A stretch of DNA of 64,000 nucleotides, taken from NCBI GenBank assembly GCA_030622115.1, contig JAUXGN010000002.1, positions 1-64,000 on the forward strand, in the 5' to 3' direction. The position numbers and the translations under genes were made by a program. This document shows, piece by piece, positions 27,013 through 34,797 of the stretch (positions within the stretch are counted from its first letter, which is position 1; every line of letters starts with the position of its first letter). A model generated the notes under the pieces. It was given only the letters and a program-made list of their open reading frames with translations. It was not told the origin of the DNA and did no database searches. Source of the DNA: Candidatus Eiseniibacteriota bacterium (lineage in GTDB: Bacteria > Joyebacterota > Joyebacteria > Joyebacterales > Joyebacteraceae).

Positions 27013-27960
27013 ATGAGAAGCGGCCGCTGGTCCATCGCTCAGATCTTGATCGTGATGGCCATCTCGGTGGCGTTTGTTCCATCGCAGCTGTCCGCCGCCC
27101 GGGACGGCGATGAACGGAGCCACGTGCTTGTCATCGGCAAGGTCTCAGACAACCCGAAGAAGCACTACGGCTATCTGAAACCGATGGTTGACTACGCGGT
27201 CTCGATGATGGGAGATCTGGGCATTACACGCGGCGAAGTGCTCATGGCGCCCTCAAACGAGGTGATGATTGAATACCTGAAGGCAGGCAGAGTCGACTGG
27301 GTCACAGAGGCCCCCTTCTCGGCTCTGATCTTCAGAGACGAGGCTGAAGCCGTGCTGCTGCTGCGGAAATGGAAAAGGGGTGTTCCGAAATACCGAACCG
27401 TATTCTTCGTGAGGAAAGACAGCGGCATTGCGACGCTTGCGGACCTCCGGGGGCGAACAATGGCCTTCGAGGATGACGGTTCGAGTTCGGCCTTTTTCGT
27501 ACCGGCGTCCGTGCTTCTCGGAACCGGCTTGAAACTCGTTCCCCTCGCGTCACCCAGAGACGTGCCGCCGGACGACGCCGTCGGGTATGTCTACTCTCAT
27601 GAGGAGATCAACTCGTCCGTGTGGGTGTACCGCGGCATCGTCGATGCGGCCGCCTTCAACGACCTCGATTGGAACAAGGAAGACCACATGCCGGCGTTTT
27701 GTCGAGACGACATGCAGATCATCTACCAGACGGAGCCGATGACACGGGCCATCGAGGTGGTTCGCGGCGACCTCGATCCGGCCGTCAGGGAGAGGCTGCG
27801 AAGTGTGCTATTGCTTGCGCACGAGGATCCGTCCGCTGTCGATGCGCTGTGGGCGTATCAGAAGACGGCGAGATTCGACGAGATCGATGCGGGTGTGATA
27901 GCAGATCTGCGGACAATGGAGAGCATGCTGAGTGAGGTTTGCGAGGAGTTCGGCGAATGA
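27013..27960 (+). CDS. PhnD-like periplasmic phosphate/phosphonate-type binding protein
   Basis: 315 residues with signal peptide (about 1-28). The two-lobed substrate-binding fold of the PhnD/PtxB family is recognisable: VIGKVSDNPKKHYGYLKPMVDY, NEVMIEYLKAGRVDWVTEAPFSA, VFFVRKDSGIATLADLRG, MAFEDDGSSSAFFVP. No permease or ATPase gene is adjacent. The stop codon overlaps the start of a hybrid histidine kinase (ATGA), so the protein probably delivers ligand to that kinase. A short GC hairpin (26968-26981) lies between the porin and this gene. Confidence 0.88.
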   Translation: MRSGRWSIAQILIVMAISVAFVPSQLSAARDGDERSHVLVIGKVSDNPKKHYGYLKPMVDYAVSMMGDLGITRGEVLMAPSNEVMIEYLKAGRVDWVTEAPFSALIFRDEAEAVLLLRKWKRGVPKYRTVFFVRKDSGIATLADLRGRTMAFEDDGSSSAFFVPASVLLGTGLKLVPLASPRDVPPDDAVGYVYSHEEINSSVWVYRGIVDAAAFNDLDWNKEDHMPAFCRDDMQIIYQTEPMTRAIEVVRGDLDPAVRERLRSVLLLAHEDPSAVDALWAYQKTARFDEIDAGVIADLRTMESMLSEVCEEFGE

Positions 27961-30146
27961 TCCTACGTCTGCGAACTCAGTACACTCTCGCGATCGCATC
28001 CGTGGTTGTGCTCACAGCACTCGCGCTGGCTGCAGTCATCGTGTACAGCTCGAGCCGCGCTGCTATCTTACGCACTGAGACAATCAGCCGCGCCGCTTCT
28101 GAACGGCTCATCAGCGAGATGCGCAATCGCGCGGAGCTGGCATCACACCTGGTCGCCGAGAACATCGTCAATGCCTACTACATGTACGACATGGAGAGAA
28201 TGGACAACGTTCTCTCTGCTGCCATGTCGCAGCCGAACCTCGTCACCGCAGAGGTGTTCGACCTGGAAGGCAGGATAGTCCACGATGGCACGGGCAGTGC
28301 TGCCTACGGCGACAGGGGCGTGGGATCCGAACTCCTGGCGGCCCTCACTATCTCACGTTCCGGAGACGCCATCGTCAGGATGTCAGAAGACGCTGTGTAC
28401 GCTACCACACCACTCCTGATGGGCGATGATGTCATCGGTGGGACCACCGTCGCGCTGTCACTTGCTGAGCTGAAGCAGCAGATAATACTGCTCGAAGCAG
28501 AGTTCGACACGCTCAACAGACAGGCTGTGCGACACGGCGTTTTCGCAATCGTCCTGGCAGCGGCACTCATCGTCGGCGTTGCGGCTCTGATCGCATCGAG
28601 GGTAGCCGCACGCCTTTCGAGGCCCATCACGAACTTGTCCCGTGCTGCCCTTGAGATCGGCAAAGGACTCCCGACGATGCACGTAGAGGCGCAGGGCGCT
28701 CGCGAGATCGTCGACCTGGTCGACTCGTTCAACTCGATGGCGCGGGATCTTAGTAACACGACGATCTCGCTGGACCGTCTTGAAGATGTCGTCGCTGAGC
28801 GCACGTCTCAGATCCGGGCGGCCAACCAGCGTCTTCGCTCTGAGATTGGACATCGCAAGCGTGCCGAGGAAGAGCTTCAGAGACACCGAGACAGGCTAGA
28901 GCTGCTCGTGGTCGAACGCACGCAGGAGTTGACCGAATCCAATTGCCTGCTCAAACGCGAGATCAAGGAGCGTATCGAGGCAGAGCGGAGCCGCCAGCAG
29001 CTCGAAGCCCAGCTTCTCCGTGCGAAAAAGATGGAATCCTTGGGTATGCTCGCGGGCGGAGTCGCCCACGACCTCAACAACATCCTGACAGGCATCGTGA
29101 GCTACCCTGAACTCCTGCTGCACCAGATCCCGCCTGACAGCAAACTGGCCGAACCGCTCAGGACGATCATGTCCTCCGGCGAGAGGGCGGCTGCGGTCGT
29201 TCAGGACCTGCTCACAATGGCCCGCCGGGGCGTTGCGTCGATGGAGCCGCGCGACCTCAATGCGATCGTTGACGAGTATCTGATGACCCCAGAATTCAAG
29301 TCGCTGGCCGCCGCCCGACCCGATGTGGATGTTCAGGTACGGCGCAGCGACCAGAGCCAATGGATCATGGGGTCCCGCGTCCACCTTATCAAGAGCATCG
29401 CGAATCTGGTGATGAACGCCTTCGAGGCCATGCCGGACAGAGGGACTGTGCGCATCGAGACGCGCCGGGCGGAGGCCGGCGGCTCCGCCGATCGGTCGGA
29501 CGTGTCCCCACACGCGGTCCTCGAGATCTCCGACACAGGCATCGGCATCAGTCATGACGATCTCGAGAGGATATTCGAGCCGTTCTACACGAAGAAGAAG
29601 CTCGGCCGCAGCGGTTCAGGACTGGGGATGGCCGTCGTCTGGGGAACGGTTCAGGACCATGACGGTCGGATCGATGTCGACAGCAGACTAAGTGAGGGAA
29701 CGACGTTCACGGTGTTCTTCCCGGTCACGGATTTGCCTCCGGAGCAGCTGCAGGACAGCGAGACCATCAGCGACTTCGAAGGTCGGGGGCAGCCGATCCT
29801 CGTCGTCGACGATGTTGCCGAACAGCGCGACGTCGCCACGAAGATGCTGACCATGATGGGGTACGAACCGACCGCCGTTTCCGGCGGCGAGGAGGCCATC
29901 GACTATGTGCGTGACCACGAGTGTGACCTCCTCGTTCTCGACATGATCATGGATCCGGGCATCGACGGCCTGGAAACGTACCGCAGAATCCTGGATGTCC
30001 GACCGGACATACGAGTCGTGATAGCGAGCGGATTTGCGGAATCCGAACGAGTCGCCCAGGCGCGGGCACTGGGCGCATCCTTCTACATTCAGAAGCCCTA
30101 CTCAGCGACCGATCTCGGCAGAGCCGTGAGCGCGGCTCTGCAGTAG
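27957..30146 (+). CDS. Hybrid sensor histidine kinase with receiver domain
   Basis: 729 residues. Membrane helices at about 10-30 and 195-215 flank a periplasmic or extracellular sensor domain (about 31-194). Then HAMP (216-270), coiled coil (270-360), HisKA with phospho-acceptor His371 in GGVAHDLNNIL, HATPase_c with N-box around N487 (IANLVMNAFEAM), ISDTGIGIS and RSGSGLGMAV, and a C-terminal receiver with acidic pair D618/D619, phospho-Asp D662 (LLVLDMIMDP) and K713. Start at 27957 overlaps the PhnD-like stop. No DNA-binding response regulator is nearby, so the receiver must pass the signal to a partner elsewhere or act as a phosphate sink. Confidence 0.95.
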   Translation: MILRLRTQYTLAIASVVVLTALALAAVIVYSSSRAAILRTETISRAASERLISEMRNRAELASHLVAENIVNAYYMYDMERMDNVLSAAMSQPNLVTAEVFDLEGRIVHDGTGSAAYGDRGVGSELLAALTISRSGDAIVRMSEDAVYATTPLLMGDDVIGGTTVALSLAELKQQIILLEAEFDTLNRQAVRHGVFAIVLAAALIVGVAALIASRVAARLSRPITNLSRAALEIGKGLPTMHVEAQGAREIVDLVDSFNSMARDLSNTTISLDRLEDVVAERTSQIRAANQRLRSEIGHRKRAEEELQRHRDRLELLVVERTQELTESNCLLKREIKERIEAERSRQQLEAQLLRAKKMESLGMLAGGVAHDLNNILTGIVSYPELLLHQIPPDSKLAEPLRTIMSSGERAAAVVQDLLTMARRGVASMEPRDLNAIVDEYLMTPEFKSLAAARPDVDVQVRRSDQSQWIMGSRVHLIKSIANLVMNAFEAMPDRGTVRIETRRAEAGGSADRSDVSPHAVLEISDTGIGISHDDLERIFEPFYTKKKLGRSGSGLGMAVVWGTVQDHDGRIDVDSRLSEGTTFTVFFPVTDLPPEQLQDSETISDFEGRGQPILVVDDVAEQRDVATKMLTMMGYEPTAVSGGEEAIDYVRDHECDLLVLDMIMDPGIDGLETYRRILDVRPDIRVVIASGFAESERVAQARALGASFYIQKPYSATDLGRAVSAALQ

Positions 30147-30292
30147 CACCGGACGGGCGGGCGCTCGATTACTTCCCCGGGCACTCGGCGGCGGTCGGAG
30201 GACAATGCCTTGACACACGCCCCGCCAATCGCGATACTGCAGAGTGAACGGTCGGCAACGGAACTGATGCCGGCAGCGAAGTTAGGTACCAT

Positions 30293-30320
30293 CTGACACG
30301 CCTCGACCACCTGATATCAT
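30293..30320 (+). promoter_or_regulatory. Promoter candidate for the trehalose operon
   Basis: CTGACA at 30293-30298, 16-base spacer, TATCAT at 30315-30320 preceded by TGA (extended -10). A second candidate, TTGACA at 30210-30215 with 17 bases to GATACT at 30233-30238, lies upstream. Either gives a leader ahead of the GTG at 30389. Confidence 0.5.
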
Positions 30321-30388
30321 GCGCCGTGAGGCGTGCTCTGTTTCACCTGCGGGCAACCGCCGGCATCTGGCGCCAACGAGAGGTTTCC

Positions 30389-31069
30389 GTGACGCGTCCA
30401 ACGCCAGCCGCTTTCGGAGAGGAACTGCAGTTCCGGGTGAAGGACTGCGCTCTGGCCGCGCTGGCGACAGGCGAGCGGGCGCAGAACCTCAAAGAGCTGC
30501 GTGACAAGCTGACGACGGTCGACGCCGCCAGCATATACTACCACTTCTGGGGTACGCTCCTGCGCCCCGTCTTCGACGATCCCAGGTACAACAACGACTT
30601 TGCCATCTGGGTCTTTGACGCACTGCACGACCAGCCGCTGGCCGAGCGGCTCGGCGTGCTCGATCCGGTCGACTTCTACGACATGGAGGAGCTCCGCAGA
30701 GAGCTGCTCGACATCATCGACGAAGAACTCGACCTGGTCGAAGTTCTCCCCTGGACCCCGCGCGAGTCGCAGTTCCACTTCATGCGTTCGCAGATCGTTG
30801 TGTTCGACTCGCAACTGACGGTGATAGATCCTGCGGGTCTTGCAGACGCTGTGTCCGCCATGTCGGTCGGGAGCATATTCTACCACTTTGTGGACGCGCG
30901 GAGGCGGACACCGGAGGGTGTCGACGACTTTCGTGCATGGCTTCAGGGACTGCCGGGCGACTACAGTGCGGCCTGCGACCGGCTCGCCCAGGTGGACCCG
31001 TTCTTCAGAAGCCTGGTCGAGATCCGTGAGGAACTGTTCGAAGCGCTGTTGGAAACACTGACCGGGTAG
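30389..31069 (+). CDS. DUF5752-like protein of the trehalose cluster
   Basis: 226 residues made of two similar halves: KDCALAALATGERAQNLKELRDKL...DAASIYYHFWGTLL and RSQIVVFDSQL...MSVGSIFYHFVDARRR. Each half carries a [AV][AG]SI[YF]YHF motif. I believe this is the DUF5752 family, which is found next to glycosyltransferases and trehalose genes; its function is not established. I prefer GTG at 30389 because GAGAGG lies 5 bases before it; a GTG at 30326 is at or near the predicted transcript start. It is the first gene of the operon, 62 bases before the TreT-like gene. Confidence 0.75.
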   Translation: MTRPTPAAFGEELQFRVKDCALAALATGERAQNLKELRDKLTTVDAASIYYHFWGTLLRPVFDDPRYNNDFAIWVFDALHDQPLAERLGVLDPVDFYDMEELRRELLDIIDEELDLVEVLPWTPRESQFHFMRSQIVVFDSQLTVIDPAGLADAVSAMSVGSIFYHFVDARRRTPEGVDDFRAWLQGLPGDYSAACDRLAQVDPFFRSLVEIREELFEALLETLTG

Positions 31070-31131
31070 CTCACGGGAGAACGTCCGGGCGGTCGCGCGG
31101 AGCACTACGAACGGAAGGGGCAGCATTCTCA

Positions 31132-32373
31132 GTGTCTTTATCACTCGCACGATACGTTGACATCACCGGCGAAGATGTCGTCAATCAACTCCGACAGCTC
31201 GCCGAGCCGCTAGCCGGCAAGCGCGTCGTACACGTCAACTCCACACGCGTCGGCGGAGGAGTCGCGGAGATCCTCGCGAAGCTCGTACCGCTCATGCGGG
31301 AGCTCGGCATCGAGACGACGTGGGAGGTTATCACCGGCGACCCCGACTTCTTCAGCGTGACCAAGTCCTTTCACAACGCACTGCAGGGCAATCGGGTCCC
31401 TATCTCCGCAAGCCAGTACGAGCACTATGAGGCGGTGAACCGCGAGAACGCCAAGACGCTCTCTGAGAAGCTGGCGTCCGCAGATCTCGTTTTCGTCCAC
31501 GACCCACAGCCGGCGCCGCTGCTGAGCTTCATCCCGAAGCGTCGCGGCAGCTGGATCTGGCGCTGTCACATCGACGCGAGCCGGCCGCACAGACCGGTCT
31601 GGAAGCACTTACGCAGATTCGTCGAGGGATACGACGCGAGCATCTTCTCGCTACCCGACTTCGCTCAGAGACTACCGCACCCTCAGTACATCATTCCGCC
31701 CAGCATCGATCCGTTGAGCGAGAAGAACGTCGATCTGCCGGCGTCGGAGATCGATGAGGTCTGCAGGCGGCATGGCATCGATCGGACACGACGGCTCGCT
31801 GTGCAGGTCTCGCGCTTCGATTGGTTCAAGGACCCGGTCGGAGTCATCGAGGCCTTCCAACTCGCGCGGAGATCCTGCCCCGATCTGCAGCTGGTCCTGG
31901 CGGGGGGGACGGCCACGGACGACCCGGAGGGCGCCGCCGTGCTCGACGCGGTGAACACTGCTGCGAACGGCGACCCGGACATCCATATTCTGCTTCTGCC
32001 CCCCGACGCCCACAGGGAGATCAACGCGATCCAGCGCGCCGCCGATGTGGTCCTCCAGAAGTCCATCAAGGAAGGTTTCGGCCTCACCGTGACCGAGGCG
32101 CTCTGGAAGGCCCGGCCCGTCATCGGCGGCAACGTCGGAGGGATTCGACTCCAGGTCATCGACCACCATACGGGCTTCCTCGTATCGACGCCTGAGGGCG
32201 CGGCTCTGAGGATGTGCTATCTTCTCCAGCGGCCGGACCGCCTCCGAACCATGGGTGAGAAAGCCAGGGAGTTTGTCCGCGAGAACTTCCTTCTGACCCG
32301 TCACCTCCGCGAGTACCTGACCGTGATGGTCGCGCTCACAACGGGGATGAAGGACCGGATCGAGCTCGCATGA
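31132..32373 (+). CDS. treT: TreT-like trehalose synthase, GT4 glycosyltransferase
   Basis: 413 residues, GT-B fold. The N-terminal domain has HVNSTRVGGGVAEILAKLVP and WEVITGDPDFFSVTKSFHNA, characteristic of trehalose-glycosyltransferring synthases (NDP-glucose + glucose to trehalose). The C-terminal GT4 domain has VSRFDWFKDPVG and KEGFGLTVTEALWKARPVIG with the conserved EX7E glutamates. Start is GTG at 31132 with AAGGGG upstream, spacing rather long. Its stop overlaps otsB (ATGATG). In this cluster it may use glucose or glucose-6-phosphate; family membership is clear but exact acceptor is inferred. Confidence 0.88.
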   Translation: MSLSLARYVDITGEDVVNQLRQLAEPLAGKRVVHVNSTRVGGGVAEILAKLVPLMRELGIETTWEVITGDPDFFSVTKSFHNALQGNRVPISASQYEHYEAVNRENAKTLSEKLASADLVFVHDPQPAPLLSFIPKRRGSWIWRCHIDASRPHRPVWKHLRRFVEGYDASIFSLPDFAQRLPHPQYIIPPSIDPLSEKNVDLPASEIDEVCRRHGIDRTRRLAVQVSRFDWFKDPVGVIEAFQLARRSCPDLQLVLAGGTATDDPEGAAVLDAVNTAANGDPDIHILLLPPDAHREINAIQRAADVVLQKSIKEGFGLTVTEALWKARPVIGGNVGGIRLQVIDHHTGFLVSTPEGAALRMCYLLQRPDRLRTMGEKAREFVRENFLLTRHLREYLTVMVALTTGMKDRIELA

Positions 32374-33167
32374 TGGATCGGAATCCACGGCCGCCTCACG
32401 TGTCGGACGTTCCTGGCTTCTGGGACCGGGTGGCGACGGCTCCGTCGAGGATGCTCGTTCTCGATTACGATGGAACGTTGGCTCCGTTCGTCGTCGATCG
32501 GATGGCGGCATTCCCGCTGGACGGGATCACGGAGACGCTCTGCGCCATCAGGGAGAGCGGGACAACACGGTTAGCGATCGTGACAGGGCGGCCGATCGAC
32601 GAGCTTCTGGAACTCCTCGGCGATCTCGAGATCCCAGTCGTCGGGAGTCAGGGGGCGGAATTCCGCTACCCGAACGGGCGCTGGTTCACAATGCTGCCGT
32701 CGGCTCGACAGCGGGCGAGACTCCTCCAGGCCGAGCAGGAAGCCCTGGCCTTCGCGCCCGAAGAACGCGTGGAGAAGAAGCCGGCGAGCGTTGCGTTGCA
32801 CACCCGCGGCACAGCTGCGTCGAAGGCGCGAGCGAGCGAAAAGGCGCTCCGCAAACTCTGGACGCGGGATGCAGAGGAGAGCGGCCTGGAATGCAGATCG
32901 TTCCTCGGCGGGGTGGAGTTTCGTCTCAAAGGGACCACTAAGGGGACAGCGGTCAACGTCCTCACGAAAGAATGCGCACCAGACGACCTCATCGTCTACA
33001 TCGGCGATGACGACACCGACGAGGATGCCTTCGCGGCGCTCAAGGGCCGAGGACTCTCCATTCGGGTCGGGGACGCGGCGACAGCGACGGCGGCCGACGC
33101 AAGACTGTGCGACACATCGGATGTTCGGTGGTTCCTCGTCAAATGGCTCGACGTGACGAACGCCTGA
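32370..33167 (+). CDS. otsB: Trehalose-6-phosphate phosphatase
   Basis: 265-residue HAD hydrolase: trehalose 6-phosphate to trehalose + phosphate. Motif I LVLDYDGTLAPF (nucleophile Asp), motif II AIVTGRP, conserved GSQGAEFR, KPASVALHTRG, and motif IV YIGDDDTDEDAF. Start overlaps the TreT-like stop and the next gene begins 4 bases after its stop, so the three are translationally linked. Confidence 0.94.
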   Translation: MMDRNPRPPHVSDVPGFWDRVATAPSRMLVLDYDGTLAPFVVDRMAAFPLDGITETLCAIRESGTTRLAIVTGRPIDELLELLGDLEIPVVGSQGAEFRYPNGRWFTMLPSARQRARLLQAEQEALAFAPEERVEKKPASVALHTRGTAASKARASEKALRKLWTRDAEESGLECRSFLGGVEFRLKGTTKGTAVNVLTKECAPDDLIVYIGDDDTDEDAFAALKGRGLSIRVGDAATATAADARLCDTSDVRWFLVKWLDVTNA

Positions 33168-33170
33168 GGC

Positions 33171-34664
33171 GTGCACGAACAAGGCAGGACGGTCCAGCAG
33201 ATGCTACACCAGAGAGGTAACCTCATCGTCGTTTCCAACCGCCTCCCGGTGGTGCTCTCGCACGAAACGGACGGCTGGCACGTCGAACCTGGATCCGGCG
33301 GACTCGTCACCGCACTGGCGCCCGTCCTCCGCGACCGGGGCGGCACTTGGATTGGCTGGCCCGGGACCTCCGCTGACGGCGACATCGAGAGTGCGCTGAC
33401 ATCGCTCGCCGGCAAGATCGGATACTCGCTCGTACCGGTGCGGCTCACACCGAACGAGACCGCCAAGTACTACGAGGGGTTCTCCAACGAGATCATCTGG
33501 CCGCTCTTTCACGATATGCAGTCCCTCTGTAACTTCGACCCGTCGTACTGGAATGTCTATAGGGACGTGAACCGCAAGTTCGCAGAGGTGGTCATGCGGA
33601 CGGTCGGCAACGATGACTTCGTCTGGCTGCACGACTACCACCTGATGCTCACAGCGAAGTACATGCGGGAGATGGGATTCAAAGGAAAGATCGGTTTCTT
33701 CCTTCATATTCCCTTCCCACCGCTCGACATGTTCCTCCGGCTGCCGTGGAGGGCAGAGATCCTGACGGCGCTCACGGAATGTGATCTCGTCGGCTTCCAG
33801 ACGATGCGCGACCGGCGCAACTTTGTTCACTGTCTTCGGGCAATCCTCGGGGGAGCCAACTACTGCGGCAGAGGACAAGTGTGCGGCCTCACGACCGAGC
33901 ACCGCGAGTTCCGGATTGGCGCGTTCCCGATCAGCATTGACTTCGGCTATTTCTCGGAGAAGGCGCACAGCGACGAGGTTGCCGAGTGCGCGTGGCAGAT
34001 CCACGCGAACCTGCCCGACCGCCAGATCGTCCTCGGCGTCGACCGGCTGGATTACAGCAAGGGGATTCTTCACCGCCTCGATGCGTTCAAGAGACTGCTC
34101 GCGCGACGCCCAGAATTACAGAACCACGTCTCGCTCGTTCAGATCATCGTGCCGAGCCGGCGCGGCATCCCGGAATACGGGGCGCTCAAGACGCGGATCG
34201 AGCGGGCGGTCGGAGAGATCAACGGGCGGTTCACACAGCTGACCGGTTGGATTCCCGTCCACTACATCTACCGTTCGCTCGAGCAGACGGAGCTCATCGC
34301 GTACTATCGTACGGCGGAGATCGCACTCATCACTCCGCTGAAGGACGGAATGAACCTGGTGGCGAAGGAGTACTGCGCCGCCAATTCTGAAGAGAGCGGT
34401 GTGCTCATTCTGAGCGAGTTTGCGGGCGCAGCGGCGGAACTGGGGAAGGCAGCCCTACTTGTGAACCCTCACGACGTCGTGGGCGTGGCGGAAGCGCTTC
34501 ACACGGCCCTCTCAATGCCGCTCGAAGAGCGCAGGCGTAGGATGGGCAGCATGCGGCAGATCGTGAGGCGTCACGACGTCTTCTGGTGGGTGGACACATT
34601 CCTCAGGGCTGCGTTTGCAAAGGACCTCAGCAACTTCCCGGTCATTGCCGAGCTCCCCACGTAG
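33171..34664 (+). CDS. otsA: Trehalose-6-phosphate synthase
   Basis: 497 residues, GT20: UDP- or other NDP-glucose + glucose 6-phosphate to trehalose 6-phosphate. IVVSNRLPVVL, GSGGLVTAL, WPLFHD, WLHDYHLMLT, GFFLHIPFPP, GVDRLDYSKGI (phosphate and nucleotide contacts), LIALITPLKDGMNLVAKEY-type segment and EFAGAAAELG. The start is uncertain between GTG 33171 and ATG 33201; the conserved region begins after the latter. Last gene of the DUF5752-treT-otsB-otsA operon, giving an OtsAB route beside the TreT route. Confidence 0.95.
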   Translation: MHEQGRTVQQMLHQRGNLIVVSNRLPVVLSHETDGWHVEPGSGGLVTALAPVLRDRGGTWIGWPGTSADGDIESALTSLAGKIGYSLVPVRLTPNETAKYYEGFSNEIIWPLFHDMQSLCNFDPSYWNVYRDVNRKFAEVVMRTVGNDDFVWLHDYHLMLTAKYMREMGFKGKIGFFLHIPFPPLDMFLRLPWRAEILTALTECDLVGFQTMRDRRNFVHCLRAILGGANYCGRGQVCGLTTEHREFRIGAFPISIDFGYFSEKAHSDEVAECAWQIHANLPDRQIVLGVDRLDYSKGILHRLDAFKRLLARRPELQNHVSLVQIIVPSRRGIPEYGALKTRIERAVGEINGRFTQLTGWIPVHYIYRSLEQTELIAYYRTAEIALITPLKDGMNLVAKEYCAANSEESGVLILSEFAGAAAELGKAALLVNPHDVVGVAEALHTALSMPLEERRRRMGSMRQIVRRHDVFWWVDTFLRAAFAKDLSNFPVIAELPT

Positions 34665-34719
34665 CATCTCATGAGCGCTTCTACACAAGAACTGGTACAT
34701 TGCTATGTTGGGCCTGTCC

Positions 34720-34748
34720 TTGACCGACCCCGCCGATTGTGGTATTCT
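34720..34748 (+). promoter_or_regulatory. Extended -10 promoter of the LVIVD-repeat gene
   Basis: TTGACC at 34720-34725, 17-base spacer ending GATTGTGG, TATTCT at 34743-34748. The eight bases before the -10 are identical to those at the promoter of the gene at 19791. Confidence 0.75.
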
Positions 34749-34797
34749 TGATAGGTATCGCTGATTGACACATCCGTGGTGGAGGGGGAGGTATATC

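Noticed and set aside
30326-31069. GTG at 30326 as start of the DUF5752-like gene
   Set aside because: It lies at or near the predicted transcription start and has no ribosome binding site; GTG at 30389 has GAGAGG at the right distance.
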